NCBI RefSeq assembly: GCF_963662755.1
Contig: NZ_OY759725.1
Span: 124,001-188,000, forward strand
DNA from: an uncultured Sulfurimonas sp.
GTDB lineage: Bacteria > Campylobacterota > Campylobacteria > Campylobacterales > Sulfurimonadaceae
Reading direction: 5' to 3'
Length of the DNA stretch: 64,000 nt
A program made the position numbers and the translations under genes. The first letter of the stretch is position 1; every line of letters begins with the position of its first letter. Below are positions 34,444 to 44,701 of the stretch, in pieces. A model generated the notes under the pieces. It saw nothing but the letters and a program-made list of their open reading frames with translations, had not been told where the DNA came from and did not search any database.

Positions 34444-34449
34444 ATTGTA
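34444..34449 (-). promoter_or_regulatory. Predicted -10 of the SulP gene
   Basis: TACAAT on the minus strand in CTTCGATACAATCACGAAAA, 36 bases before the favoured ATG at 34408. It is the second copy of the aspS promoter block. With transcription starting near 34437, an ATG at 34426 would leave only about 10 leader bases, which supports the 34408 start. Confidence 0.5.
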
Positions 34450-34535
34450 TCGAAGCTTAACTTATATTTTTTTCATTAACGTTTATCTAATGCCAAAGAT
34501 GTAAGATTTCGTAATTTTTAAATGAGGATTATTAA

Positions 34536-35789
34536 ATGAAAAAAAGCTTGTTGATATTTAACTTGCTAAGTATTTATTTATTTGCTAATACTTTGACTCT
34601 ACAAGAGAGTATAGATAAAACACTAGCAAATAACCCAGATATAAAATCTCTTAAGTTAAAAATAACTCAATCACAAAAGAGTTATGATGTTGCTTTTGCA
34701 GATTATTTGCCACAGATTAATTTACAAGCAGAGTATGATATAACTCAAACATATGTACTTCCATCTGCTGGGACATTTAGTACAAAAGATGATGATGGTT
34801 GGAATATTGGAGCAAATTTAAAGCAAAAAATATGGGATTTTAAAAGAACTTCATCAAAGCTTGAAGCTTCCAAAATAGATGAAGATATAGCAACACTTTC
34901 ACTTGAAGAGATGCAAGCGTTGATGGTCTATAGAGTAAAATCTTTGTATAAATTTATTGTAGTTCAAAAAGAAGATATAGAAGTTCGTAAAAAAGATTTA
35001 GCATCTAAAAAAGCTTACTATGAACAAGCAAAAGCACTTGTAGAGCAGGGGCTTAAAACAAAAGCTGATTCAAGCCGTTTTTTATCGGCTTATTATGCAT
35101 CTCTTGAGATGCTTGCAATCTCAAAAGCCTCTCTAAATAAAGCAAAAAAATCTTTATCTTTATATATGAATGAAGAGATAAAACAAGAGACAACATTTCA
35201 AGAAAATATTATAGAAAAAGAATCTATCTTTAAAGACACCAAAATAGAAGATGAAATTTTACTAAACAACTCTCAACTAAAAATAGATGCACAAAAGATA
35301 GATAAAAACAGACTATTATACAAGTCTGCTAAAGCTTCTCACTATGGTTCTATAGATGCTGTTGCATCTTATAAACACTTTGATACATTAAACTCTTACG
35401 ACTCTTCATTAGTCGGAGTGACACTTGATATACCTCTTTATAGTGGTGGAAGATTGAGCGCTGAGGCTCAAAAAGCTCAAATAGAAATTCAAGTAGCAAA
35501 AGAACAACAAATGTCTAAAATACTAGCTATAAAAGATGAACTCTCAAATCTTATGATTGATATTAAAAGATATGAAAAAACAATTGAGTCAAAACAAGTT
35601 CAACTTATTTGGGCAAATGAAACGAAAGATGTTTTACAATGTAGGTACAAAGAGGGGTTATCAACTTACATAGAAGTCCTAGATGCAGAGTCTTTGGCAC
35701 TAGATGCACAAATCGGATTGCTTGAAGCTTTTTATACAAAGAGTGTTGCAATTGATCATATTGATTATTTAAAAGGAAAAATACAATGA
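34536..35789 (+). CDS. TolC-family outer-membrane efflux protein
   Basis: 417 residues. Signal peptide (about 1-18) and the two-repeat TolC fold with long helices; an NNSQLKIDAQKI-type region and GVTLDIPLYSGGR are family features. GAGGA ribosome site upstream. It is the first gene of a four-gene exporter unit whose stops and starts overlap or nearly touch. It should be the outer-membrane channel of the tripartite pump. Confidence 0.92.
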   Translation: MKKSLLIFNLLSIYLFANTLTLQESIDKTLANNPDIKSLKLKITQSQKSYDVAFADYLPQINLQAEYDITQTYVLPSAGTFSTKDDDGWNIGANLKQKIWDFKRTSSKLEASKIDEDIATLSLEEMQALMVYRVKSLYKFIVVQKEDIEVRKKDLASKKAYYEQAKALVEQGLKTKADSSRFLSAYYASLEMLAISKASLNKAKKSLSLYMNEEIKQETTFQENIIEKESIFKDTKIEDEILLNNSQLKIDAQKIDKNRLLYKSAKASHYGSIDAVASYKHFDTLNSYDSSLVGVTLDIPLYSGGRLSAEAQKAQIEIQVAKEQQMSKILAIKDELSNLMIDIKRYEKTIESKQVQLIWANETKDVLQCRYKEGLSTYIEVLDAESLALDAQIGLLEAFYTKSVAIDHIDYLKGKIQ

Positions 35790-36931
35790 GCAAAATAGTT
35801 AAATATATAATAATCTTACTAATATTAGCAGTAGTAGCAGGGATTTTTTACAATAAAGTATATGTTGTAAAAACAACATATAAAACTCTCTCTCCTAAGG
35901 TTGGAGATTTAAATATCAAGATATTTGGCATAGGAAATGTAGATGCTAAAGATACATACTTAATAAATGCTCAAACTGGAGGAAAGATAACTTCAGTTTT
36001 AACAGATGAGGGAGAGTGGGTAAAAAAAGGAGATTTACTAGTTACCATAGACCCTGTTGAAATGCCTCAAATGCTTCAAGAGACGCAAATAGCCATAAGA
36101 AAAGCAAAGTCTGAGTTAGATGCACTTACAAAAGAGTCTAAGAGCTTACAAGCACAAAAAAAGTTAGCACATATTACCTTTAATAGATACGATAATTTGC
36201 TTAAACAATCTTTTGCATCTCAATCTGAATATGACAAAGCAAAGATGGACTTAGATGCTATAGATGCACAACTAGAAGCTACAATGGCACGAATAGAATC
36301 GAGTAAGATAGAAATAGAGCGTACAAAGAAAAACAGAGACTCATTAAACACAAAACTCTCTCGCTATAAAATTTACGCTCCAATTGATGGATATGTGATA
36401 TCAAAAGAAGCTCAAGTTGCACAGAGTGTAGTCGCATCTACAACTATTTTAAAAATTGTTGATCCTAAAACTGTTTGGATAAGAGCTTATATAGATGAAA
36501 GAATAAGCGGTGATGTGAAAGTAGGGCAAAAAGCCGACATAACTTTGCGTTCAAAAAGTAATAAAACATTTGATGGATATGTAAAAAGAATAGTTGCACA
36601 AAGTGATGCAGTAACTCAAGAAAGAGAAATAAATATAGCTTTTGATAATCTACCAATTCCTTTTTACATCAACGAACAAGCCCAAGTTTGTGTAAATGTA
36701 AAAACAATAAATAATGCACTGAAAATTCCTCTAAATACATTAAAAATAGAAAATGAAAAAGAGGGTGTTTGGATTTTACAAGATAATAAAGCTTATTTTA
36801 AAGCACTAAAAATTCAAGCAAAAAATGATAATGAGGCAGCTATTGAAAGTGGTTTGGATGAGAACAACATAATTTTAATACCAAACAATACTAAAAAACC
36901 ACTAAGTGAAGGCATGAGGATTCATAAGTGA
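35786..36931 (+). CDS. Periplasmic adaptor (HlyD/DevB-like)
   Basis: 381 residues. N-terminal membrane anchor (about 7-24), lipoyl halves around TSVLTDEGEWVKKGDLLVTIDP, a coiled-coil hairpin (about 95-190) and a beta-barrel domain. It connects the ABC permease to the TolC channel. Start overlaps the TolC gene by four bases. It lacks the lipoprotein cysteine of RND adaptors, and the gene order fits DevB of DevBCA exporters. Confidence 0.9.
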   Translation: MSKIVKYIIILLILAVVAGIFYNKVYVVKTTYKTLSPKVGDLNIKIFGIGNVDAKDTYLINAQTGGKITSVLTDEGEWVKKGDLLVTIDPVEMPQMLQETQIAIRKAKSELDALTKESKSLQAQKKLAHITFNRYDNLLKQSFASQSEYDKAKMDLDAIDAQLEATMARIESSKIEIERTKKNRDSLNTKLSRYKIYAPIDGYVISKEAQVAQSVVASTTILKIVDPKTVWIRAYIDERISGDVKVGQKADITLRSKSNKTFDGYVKRIVAQSDAVTQEREINIAFDNLPIPFYINEQAQVCVNVKTINNALKIPLNTLKIENEKEGVWILQDNKAYFKALKIQAKNDNEAAIESGLDENNIILIPNNTKKPLSEGMRIHK

Positions 36932-38073
36932 TAAATTTAGCAAAAAAAGATGTCTCGCACTCTCTTGGTAAGTTTTTAGTTACTGCTATGGGAGTTGGTA
37001 TGCTTTTAGGAATTGTACTTATTATGATGGGTGTTTACCGTGGAATGGTAGTAGATGCTGAAATTTTAATAGGTGATATAAATGCTGATTTGTGGGTAGT
37101 TCAAGAAGATACTCTTGGTCCATTTGCCGAAGCTTCAAGAATTCATGAAGATTTAAAAGACTCCATAGGAATTATTGATGGAGTAAAGTATGCTCAGGCG
37201 ATAACATTTCAAACTATACAACTTCCAAATGAAAATATGCCAATAAGAGTTATGGCGGTTGGATATGACCCTTTTGGTAATATAAATCCAATAAATCAAA
37301 ATAGACTCATACAAGGAAGAAAACTCACTAAAGATCATTACGAAATAGTTGTTTCAAAAAAAACTGGTTTTAAAATCAATGATGAGATATTACTAGCAAG
37401 AGATAAGTACAAAGTAGTAGGGATAACTGATGATACTGTATCTTCAGGAGGAGATTTACTTGTATATATAAGTTTAAAAGATGCACAAAAAATCCAATTT
37501 TTATACTCAAATAGTAGAGTAAGAAATGATCGTGAGCGTGGCATAAAAAATAGTGATGTAACTATGGTAAATGCAGTGATAGCAACACTTAAAGATGGTT
37601 ACAGCATAGATGAGGTAGCCAAAGACATAAGAGAATGGAAACATAAAAGCGTTTATACAAAACAAGAACAAGAAGATATTTTAACAAAAAATTTAATTGA
37701 GAGAGCATCAAAACAGATAGGTCTTTTTACAGCCATATTAATTTTAGTCTCAACTATTATTATCGCACTTATTATTTACACTATGACTTTAGAGAAGATG
37801 AAAGAGATATCTATTATGAAACTTATAGGAATTCCAAATAGCATAATTATAAAGATGATTGTGCAAGAGACACTTTTACTTGGTTTTTTAGCTTTTATAT
37901 CTGGCAATATATTTTCCCATCTAATATATGAAAAATTTCCAAAAAGAGTAGTGCTAGAGATTGCTGATGCTTGGATGCTCTTTATAGTTGTAATAATAGC
38001 TTCAATATTATCATCTTTCATAGGTGTAAAAAAAGTTATAAGCGCTGATCCAGCAGCCGCGATAGGGGGTTGA
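36928..38073 (+). CDS. ABC transporter permease (FtsX/DevC-like)
   Basis: 381 residues from GTG. One helix near the N-terminus (about 17-40), a periplasmic MacB-type domain (about 45-265) and three C-terminal helices (about 270-375). This is the MacB/FtsX/DevC permease layout, used for mechanotransmission rather than classic pore transport. It overlaps the adaptor gene by four bases and pairs with the ATPase that starts one base after it. Confidence 0.9.
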   Translation: MINLAKKDVSHSLGKFLVTAMGVGMLLGIVLIMMGVYRGMVVDAEILIGDINADLWVVQEDTLGPFAEASRIHEDLKDSIGIIDGVKYAQAITFQTIQLPNENMPIRVMAVGYDPFGNINPINQNRLIQGRKLTKDHYEIVVSKKTGFKINDEILLARDKYKVVGITDDTVSSGGDLLVYISLKDAQKIQFLYSNSRVRNDRERGIKNSDVTMVNAVIATLKDGYSIDEVAKDIREWKHKSVYTKQEQEDILTKNLIERASKQIGLFTAILILVSTIIIALIIYTMTLEKMKEISIMKLIGIPNSIIIKMIVQETLLLGFLAFISGNIFSHLIYEKFPKRVVLEIADAWMLFIVVIIASILSSFIGVKKVISADPAAAIGG

Positions 38074-38074
38074 T

Positions 38075-38788
38075 ATGAATAAGCAAAGTATTCGTGTTGA
38101 AAATCTTGTAAAGAGTTTTGGCAAAGGCGAAAATAAAGTAGATGTTATAAATGGGGCTTCTTTTAGTATAGAAAAAGGAGAGTTAATAGCTTTGATAGCA
38201 CCAAGTGGCGCAGGAAAAACAACTCTACTTATGATGATTGGATGCGTTGAAGAACCAACAAGTGGAAAAATATGGCTTGGAGATGAAAAAGTTTATGATA
38301 ATAAATGGTTAAATAAAGATACTCGTGCTATTCGTAGAGAAAAAATCGGTTTTATATTTCAAGCACACTATCTTATTCCTTTTTTAAATGTTATAGATAA
38401 TGTCACACTTCTACCTCAAACTAATGGACAATCACAAAAAGAAGCTCATAAATTTGCTATGGAACTTTTAGAGTATTTTGATATCGCAGATAAAGCAAGT
38501 TTTATGCCCTCTCAACTTTCAGGCGGACAAAATCAAAGAGTTGCAATAGCTAGAGCATTAGCAAACAAGCCTAAGATAATACTAGCAGATGAACCTACTG
38601 CCGCATTAGATATGGAACGCTCAGTAAGTGTTGTGCAGATGCTTAAAAAAATAGCAATAGAACAAGATGTAGCCGTAGTAATGGTAACTCACGATGAAGA
38701 TATGTTACCTTTATGCGATAGGATATTAAAAATAGAAGATAAAAAAATTGTTTCATCTACTCTAAAAAAAGATGCAACCATGATTTAG
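38075..38788 (+). CDS. ABC transporter ATPase (DevA/LolD-like)
   Basis: 237 residues. Walker A is APSGAGKTT (about 43-51), so the first glycine of the usual GxxGxGKT is Ala; LSGGQNQRVAIARAL is the signature, and ILADEPTAALD is Walker B. The His switch is VTHDEDM. It powers the neighbouring permease. Glycolipids are the substrates of DevBCA in cyanobacteria; the substrate here is unknown. Confidence 0.93.
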   Translation: MNKQSIRVENLVKSFGKGENKVDVINGASFSIEKGELIALIAPSGAGKTTLLMMIGCVEEPTSGKIWLGDEKVYDNKWLNKDTRAIRREKIGFIFQAHYLIPFLNVIDNVTLLPQTNGQSQKEAHKFAMELLEYFDIADKASFMPSQLSGGQNQRVAIARALANKPKIILADEPTAALDMERSVSVVQMLKKIAIEQDVAVVMVTHDEDMLPLCDRILKIEDKKIVSSTLKKDATMI

Positions 38789-38831
38789 CATGACAATTTG
38801 CAATATTTTTTATATTTTAACTACAAAAGTG

Positions 38832-38837
38832 TATAAT
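38832..38837 (+). promoter_or_regulatory. Predicted -10 of the nadK operon
   Basis: TATAAT in AAGTGTATAATCTGAAAAA, 30 bases before the nadK start. It probably drives the long nadK-to-mrdA unit. Confidence 0.5.
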
Positions 38838-38866
38838 CTGAAAAATAATTCATTAAAAGAGTCAGT

Positions 38867-39721
38867 TTGCAAGCAAATAATATAAAAAAAGTTGGTGTTC
38901 TTTTAAGACCATCTACTCCAGAACTTAAAAACAGTTATTATACTCTTGAAAAAGTATTTAAAAAATATGGCATCGATGTCTATTTAGATAGTATTAGCGG
39001 TGCTATGATAGATATTATGGGTATGGAGTTTGATGCTATGTGTAGTCATGTAGATGCACTTGTGACACTTGGCGGTGATGGAACTCTGATATCTGCTGTA
39101 AGAAGATCTTTTGAGTACAACATCCCTGTTTTAGGTGTTTATGCTGGTAGTTTGGGTTTTTTAGCTGATGTTGATTTAGATGAACTTGATGAATTTGTAA
39201 ATAATATGACTCAAAATAAGATAAGAGTGGATGAACGCTCTGTTTTAGAAGTTAGAATTGTAAGTCAAAATGATGAAAGAAAAATGTACGCTTTTAATGA
39301 CATGGTTCTAACTCGTCCCTCTGTTTCAAACATGATACATATAGAAACTCTCGTAGATAAAAAAGCCTTTAACACTTACTATGGAGATGGTGTAGTTGTC
39401 TCCACTCCAACAGGTTCTACCGCTTATAATATTTCAGCTGGAGGTCCTGTTTTATTTCCATTATCTAAAGTTTTTGTACTAACTCCTATATGTCCTCATT
39501 CACTAACGCAAAGACCTGTGGTTTTACCAGGTGAATTTTCTATAGAAATGAAAACACAAAAACTTAGAGCATTGGTAATTATAGACGGTCAAGATATGCA
39601 TGAACTAGAACCAGGTCAAAGTGTTCACTTAAAATTAGCAATGAAAAGAGCAAGATTAATACACAGAGAAGAGTTTAATTATTTTGATGTTCTTAAGAAA
39701 AAACTCAACTGGGGAGAGTAG
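38867..39721 (+). CDS. nadK: NAD kinase
   Basis: 284 residues from a TTG start. It has the GGDGT motif (TLGGDGTLISAVR, about 65-77) and the STPTGSTAYNISAGGP motif that binds NAD. It phosphorylates NAD to NADP using ATP or polyphosphate. It heads a unit with recN, tatD, mltD and envelope genes, the same order I recall around C. jejuni nadK. Confidence 0.95.
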   Translation: MQANNIKKVGVLLRPSTPELKNSYYTLEKVFKKYGIDVYLDSISGAMIDIMGMEFDAMCSHVDALVTLGGDGTLISAVRRSFEYNIPVLGVYAGSLGFLADVDLDELDEFVNNMTQNKIRVDERSVLEVRIVSQNDERKMYAFNDMVLTRPSVSNMIHIETLVDKKAFNTYYGDGVVVSTPTGSTAYNISAGGPVLFPLSKVFVLTPICPHSLTQRPVVLPGEFSIEMKTQKLRALVIIDGQDMHELEPGQSVHLKLAMKRARLIHREEFNYFDVLKKKLNWGE

Positions 39722-39724
39722 GGG

Positions 39725-41260
39725 ATGATTGAGAGATTTTATCTTAAAGACTATCTTAGTTTTAGAGAAATAGAGTTAAATCCTACTGCTGGATTAGTTG
39801 TATTTACAGGTCCAAGTGGTAGCGGAAAATCTATACTTTTAAAGTCAATATTATCATCTCTAGGTTCAGATTCATGTGAAGCATCTCTGTGCGAATCTAG
39901 TGTTACTTGGGAGTTAAACGAAGCTGATTGTGGTATAGAAAATGATGATATAAATATTTTTAAACATATAAAAAAAGAAAAATCAAGATACTTTATAAAT
40001 AATCAAAGTATTTCTAAAAAAGCTATTTCAGAACTATCTTCAAAATACCTAAGACACTTAAGTTTAAAAGATTTTAGTGATTTTGAAAATGAAAATATCA
40101 TATCTATATTAGATGCAAGAATTCAAAATAAATCAAAAGATATTTTTAGTATTAAAGATGATTACAAAAAAACATTTTTTGAACATAAAATTATAAGAGC
40201 TGAACTAGATAAAATCGAAGAAGAAGAAAAAAAAATTGTAGAATTAAAAGAGTTTGCTACTTTTGAGATAAATAAAATTCAAGATATAAATCCAAAAGCA
40301 TCTGAAGATGAAGAACTTTTAGAAATAAAAAAAGAGTTATCAAAAAAAGAAAAAGTATTGCAAAGTATAGAGTCTGCAAATGTTATTTTTGATAGCGAAC
40401 ACTCTGTAAGTAGTGCTTTAGACTACTTAAATGTTGATAGTTCATTTTTTGATGATTGTATAAATGAGTTAAGAGCACTTTTTGATGATGCAGAAGCTAA
40501 GTTTAATGCACTAGATGATGTAGATATAGAAGAAGTTTTAAACCGCATAGAAGAGCTTAGCGGACTTAAAAGAAGATATGGAAGCATAGAAGAAGCATTA
40601 GCATATAAAGAGCAAAAAATCATAGAACTAAAACAGTATGAAAATATAAAAATTATAAAAGATGAGTTGGTTAAAAAAGAAGCTGCACTAGCTAAAAAAG
40701 TCGATATGCTTGCTGATTCTTTAACTAAATTAAGAGAAGAAGAGATAGAGGATTTTACTCGCTCTTTAAACAAATATTTAAAAGAGTTATATCTAAGAGA
40801 TGCTCAAGTATACATTGTTAAAAAAGAGTTAAATAGTTGTGGAAAAGATGAGATATTAATCAATTTAAACAATACTCAATTACAAAAAGTAAGTACAGGA
40901 GAGTTCAATAGACTCCGTCTTGCAATTTTGGCATTAAAATCTGAATTTATGAGTCAAAATGGCGGAGTATTGATGCTAGATGAGATAGATGCAAATCTAA
41001 GTGGAGAAGAATCTATGAGTGTTGCTAAAGTTTTAAGACAACTCTCAAAATATTTTCAAATTTTTGTTATCTCTCATCAACCACAATTAACATCCATGGG
41101 CGAACAGCATTTTTTAGTACAAAAAAATGAAAATGAATCAAAAGTTAAAGAGCTTGATTTTGATGAAAGAGTAGATGAAATAGCTAGAATAATAAGCGGA
41201 GAAAGTGTTTCAAACGAAGCTAAAAAATTTGCAAAAGAACTTTTGGAGGCAAACAAATGA
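39725..41260 (+). CDS. recN: DNA repair protein RecN
   Basis: 511 residues, slightly short, as usual in Campylobacterota. Walker A GPSGSGKS (about 30-37), a long central coiled coil (about 140-345), the ABC signature VSTGEFNRLRLAI and Walker B LMLDEIDANLSGEE. SMC-like protein acting early in double-strand break repair. Starts three bases after the nadK stop. Confidence 0.95.
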   Translation: MIERFYLKDYLSFREIELNPTAGLVVFTGPSGSGKSILLKSILSSLGSDSCEASLCESSVTWELNEADCGIENDDINIFKHIKKEKSRYFINNQSISKKAISELSSKYLRHLSLKDFSDFENENIISILDARIQNKSKDIFSIKDDYKKTFFEHKIIRAELDKIEEEEKKIVELKEFATFEINKIQDINPKASEDEELLEIKKELSKKEKVLQSIESANVIFDSEHSVSSALDYLNVDSSFFDDCINELRALFDDAEAKFNALDDVDIEEVLNRIEELSGLKRRYGSIEEALAYKEQKIIELKQYENIKIIKDELVKKEAALAKKVDMLADSLTKLREEEIEDFTRSLNKYLKELYLRDAQVYIVKKELNSCGKDEILINLNNTQLQKVSTGEFNRLRLAILALKSEFMSQNGGVLMLDEIDANLSGEESMSVAKVLRQLSKYFQIFVISHQPQLTSMGEQHFLVQKNENESKVKELDFDERVDEIARIISGESVSNEAKKFAKELLEANK

Positions 41261-42033
41261 TTATCGATACACATATTCACTTAGACGACGATAGATACAA
41301 AGAGGATTTAGACAATGTGTTAAACAGAGCAAGGGAGTCTGGTGTTAAAAGATTTATAATTCCAGGTGCGCATCCAAGCACCTTAGAGAGAGCTTTAGAG
41401 ATTGTTGAAGCAAACAGTGATGTTTACTTTGCAGTTGGAGTGCATCCATACGATATGGACTCTTTTGCAGGACTTGATTTTGACAAATACATTAAACATG
41501 AAAAATGTGTAGCTATTGGTGAGTGTGGATTGGATTATTTTAGATTACAAGGGAGTGATGAAGAAAAACTTCAAGAAAAAATCGCTCAAAAAAAAGTTTT
41601 TAAAGCACAGATACAACTTGCCAAAAAGTATAAAAAACCTCTTATTGTTCACATAAGAGATGCTTCAAGAGATTCAAAAGAGATGCTTATGGAATTAGAT
41701 GCTAAAGAAGTGGGAGGAGTTTTGCACTGCTATAACGCTGATGAAGAGTTACTTTCTTTAGCAAAAGAGGGTTTTTATTTTGGCATTGGAGGAGTGCTTA
41801 CTTTTAAAAATGCCAAAAAATTAATAAATGTTTTAAATAAAATCCCAAAAGATAAACTTCTAATAGAAACAGATGGTCCATACCTTACTCCTACACCGCA
41901 TCGAGGGGAGAGAAACGAACCTCTTTATACAACATTTGTAGCACAAAAGATGTCTGAACTTCTAGATATTCCACTTAAAAATATCAAAGACATAACTACA
42001 CAAAATGCCCAAAAACTCTTTGCTTTACATTGA
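41257..42033 (+). CDS. tatD: TatD-family 3'-5' DNase
   Basis: 258 residues. Metal ligands HIH (residues 6-8), GECGLDYF with the catalytic Glu, and VHIRDASRDS. Overlaps the recN stop by four bases. TatD enzymes process DNA ends and some RNA; the old link to protein export is not supported. Confidence 0.94.
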   Translation: MIIDTHIHLDDDRYKEDLDNVLNRARESGVKRFIIPGAHPSTLERALEIVEANSDVYFAVGVHPYDMDSFAGLDFDKYIKHEKCVAIGECGLDYFRLQGSDEEKLQEKIAQKKVFKAQIQLAKKYKKPLIVHIRDASRDSKEMLMELDAKEVGGVLHCYNADEELLSLAKEGFYFGIGGVLTFKNAKKLINVLNKIPKDKLLIETDGPYLTPTPHRGERNEPLYTTFVAQKMSELLDIPLKNIKDITTQNAQKLFALH

Positions 42034-42085
42034 TTTTAATATTTTTTTTGGTAAAATCTAAAAATTTTAAAATTAGAGTTATTAA

Positions 42086-43315
42086 ATGATTAAACTTTTT
42101 CTTCTACTTCTTTTACCAATTTTTCTAAATGCTAATTTAACCTATGTTTTTAACCATAATAAGGAATTAGCTCTTTTAGAATCCTTCGATATAGATTCTT
42201 CTTTTCTTTATGATCCAATTATGAATGAAATGAAAACTAAAAAATCCACTATGAAAAAAAACCAATATTTTTTTAAAGCAATGGATGAAGCCTATACTTT
42301 TATTCCTGCTATAAAAAGTGTTTTAGCAAAACATGGTGTTCCACCAGAATTTTTATATCTTGCTATGGCAGAATCAAACTTTTCAACTAGAGCTTATTCA
42401 AAAAAAAGAGCATCTGGACTTTGGCAATTTATGCCAGCTACAGGAAAACTTTATGGTTTACAAATTGATGAATACGTTGATGAAAGACGTGACCTCATTA
42501 AATCAACTGAAGCCGCTGCAAAATATTTATCGAACCTTCATAAAAGATTTGGTAAGTGGTATTTAGCTGCTATTGCCTATAATTGTGGAGGTGGAAGACT
42601 AAACCAAGCCATAAGAAAAGCTGGTACAGATGAATTATCAGTTTTACTTGATCCTAAAAAAAAGTACATACCAAGAGAGAGTAGATTTTATATTAGAAAA
42701 ATTGTAGCACTTGCTATGATTGGTCAAGATGAACAATTTTTGATGAATAGTGAGTATGAGCATCTATTAAATCGTGCAAATGCTTACTCAATTTCTACTG
42801 TTAAATTATCTAGTGGGGACTCCATCAGAAGATTATCAAAAATGGTTGGAATCCCATTGTCTGAGCTTAAAAAATTAAATAGACATTTAAAATATGACTT
42901 TGTACCTCCATATGCAACAACATATGATATTTATATTCCATACATTAAACTAAATGAGTTTAAACAAAAGTATCATCCTGAGCCTATGAAAAATATTTAC
43001 AAGGTTCATGTTGTAACAAGAGGAGACAATCTCTCTTATATAGGTAAAAAATATGGGGTTTCATTTAAGGTTATAAAAGATTTTAACAAGCTTAAATCTT
43101 ATCGCTTGAGTCTAAATCAAAGACTTATTATTCCTATAGATGCAAGAAGTAATGTCAAAAAAATAGACACTAAACACTACTATATGGTTAAAAAAGGAGA
43201 TACTTTAGAGTCTATTTCAAAAGCATATAAAGTTAGTGTTCAAAATCTTAAACTTCAAAATCAACTTAACAGTAGTCTTATAAAAATAGGTGATAGGTTG
43301 AAAATAAATGAATAA
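42086..43315 (+). CDS. mltD: Membrane-bound lytic transglycosylase D with two LysM domains
   Basis: 409 residues. Signal peptide (about 1-16), a GH23 lytic transglycosylase domain with catalytic Glu in [12 protein letters not shown] (about residue 94) and [12 protein letters not shown], then two LysM peptidoglycan-binding modules (about 308-350 and 362-405). It cuts glycan strands non-hydrolytically. A TAAAAT-type -10 at about 42049 may give it extra transcription. It overlaps rlpA by eight bases. Confidence 0.94.
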   Translation: MIKLFLLLLLPIFLNANLTYVFNHNKELALLESFDIDSSFLYDPIMNEMKTKKSTMKKNQYFFKAMDEAYTFIPAIKSVLAKHGVPPEFLYLAMAESNFSTRAYSKKRASGLWQFMPATGKLYGLQIDEYVDERRDLIKSTEAAAKYLSNLHKRFGKWYLAAIAYNCGGGRLNQAIRKAGTDELSVLLDPKKKYIPRESRFYIRKIVALAMIGQDEQFLMNSEYEHLLNRANAYSISTVKLSSGDSIRRLSKMVGIPLSELKKLNRHLKYDFVPPYATTYDIYIPYIKLNEFKQKYHPEPMKNIYKVHVVTRGDNLSYIGKKYGVSFKVIKDFNKLKSYRLSLNQRLIIPIDARSNVKKIDTKHYYMVKKGDTLESISKAYKVSVQNLKLQNQLNSSLIKIGDRLKINE

Positions 43316-44126
43316 ATTATTGATTTTTTTATTAGTATTTTCACTTCTTATATTGGGTGGATGTAGTACTAGAGGTAAGAGAGTTTACAATGGACACAAG
43401 TATTCTGCACCAAAATCATACTCAGCAGATAAAAATGCTCACAGTTCTGAAATGGATCAAAAAACATATTCGCATCCAACAATGAGACCTTATGTAATTA
43501 GAGGCATAAAATATTATCCTACAGTTGTGAGTGTTGGCGATGAGTTTCAAGGTAATGCTAGTTGGTACGGTCCTGATTTTCACGGTAAACATACTTCAAA
43601 CGGTGAAATTTACAATATGTACGATATGACAGCGGCGCATAAAACACTTCCTATGAATACAATTGTAAAAGTTGTAAATCATGATAATGGGAAAAGTACA
43701 GTTGTAAGGATTAACGACAGAGGTCCATTTATAGAAACAAGGATTATTGATTTATCAAAAACTGCAGCAAGTAAAATAGATATGATAGGTGCAGGTACGG
43801 CTCGTGTAAGCTTAGAAATTTTAGGCTTTGAGGCAAAAGGAAAAAAAAGAATTCCTACAAAAAAAGAGTTAAAAAAATCTCCTCAAGAATCTATAGTTAG
43901 TAGTTTTGCTCTTCAAATAGCATCTTTTTCAAAAATTGAAGGAGCATTAAAAACTCAAGAGTTGCACGATAATACAGATGGATATAAAACAGTTATAAAA
44001 GATATGGAAAATGAAAATGGTAGAATTTTCAAAGTTTGGTTAAAAGGCTTTAAGAGTGAAGAAGAAGCGAGAGACTACAAAGCACAAGGTCATTTTAAAA
44101 ATGCATTTATAGTAAGAGAGGATTAA
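43308..44126 (+). CDS. rlpA: Septal ring lipoprotein RlpA with SPOR domain
   Basis: 272 residues. Lipoprotein signal ending in LGGCS (about 15-19), a double-psi beta-barrel with [16 protein letters not shown] (about 84-99) and VRINDRGPF, and a C-terminal SPOR domain (about 195-270). It is a lytic transglycosylase acting on glycans lacking stem peptides at the septum. It lies between mltD and hisB. Confidence 0.94.
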   Translation: MNKLLIFLLVFSLLILGGCSTRGKRVYNGHKYSAPKSYSADKNAHSSEMDQKTYSHPTMRPYVIRGIKYYPTVVSVGDEFQGNASWYGPDFHGKHTSNGEIYNMYDMTAAHKTLPMNTIVKVVNHDNGKSTVVRINDRGPFIETRIIDLSKTAASKIDMIGAGTARVSLEILGFEAKGKKRIPTKKELKKSPQESIVSSFALQIASFSKIEGALKTQELHDNTDGYKTVIKDMENENGRIFKVWLKGFKSEEEARDYKAQGHFKNAFIVRED

Positions 44127-44128
44127 TT

Positions 44129-44701
44129 ATGATTACTAAGAGTAGAAAAACAAAAGAAACAGATATAACAATTTCACTAGAATTATATGGTAAAGGAAAG
44201 AGTAATATTGATACTGGTGTCGGTTTTTTAGACCATATGCTAGAGAGTTTTTCTAAGCACTCACTTATAGATATAGATATCAAATGCATTGGAGATACAC
44301 ATATAGATGATCATCACAGTGTTGAAGATGTTGGCATCGTTCTTGGTGCATTAATTGCAGATGCCATCTACCCAGTTGAAAATATTGAAAGATTTGGTAG
44401 TGCTAATATAGTTATGGATGAGGCTTGTGTCTCTTGTGATTTAGATTTAAGTAATAGACCTTTTTTAGTTTACGAATCTAATATAGCAGGAAAAGTTGGT
44501 AATTTTGATACAGAGCTTGTTGAAGAATTTTTTAGAGCATTTGTCTTAAATGCAAGAATTAGTACTCACATTGTGGCACTAAGAGGAAAGAATAAACATC
44601 ATATTATAGAAGCCTCATTTAAAGCTTTAGCTGTTGCTATCCGTCGCGCTACTACAAAAAATGAAAGAGTCGGTATTCCTAGTACAAAAGATGTTTTATG
44701 A
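44129..44701 (+). CDS. hisB: Imidazoleglycerol-phosphate dehydratase
   Basis: 190 residues, monofunctional. Metal-binding motifs DDHHSVEDVG (about 68-77) and KHHIIEASFKA. It removes water from IGP in histidine synthesis. It is inserted in an envelope operon, two bases after rlpA and overlapping kdsC by four bases. In the order I recall from C. jejuni, hisB is not at this place. Confidence 0.96.
   Translation: MITKSRKTKETDITISLELYGKGKSNIDTGVGFLDHMLESFSKHSLIDIDIKCIGDTHIDDHHSVEDVGIVLGALIADAIYPVENIERFGSANIVMDEACVSCDLDLSNRPFLVYESNIAGKVGNFDTELVEEFFRAFVLNARISTHIVALRGKNKHHIIEASFKALAVAIRRATTKNERVGIPSTKDVL

Noticed and set aside
40423..40773. 116-codon antisense frame inside recN.
   Set aside because: Serine- and leucine-rich shadow of the acidic recN coiled coil, with no ribosome site or family resemblance.
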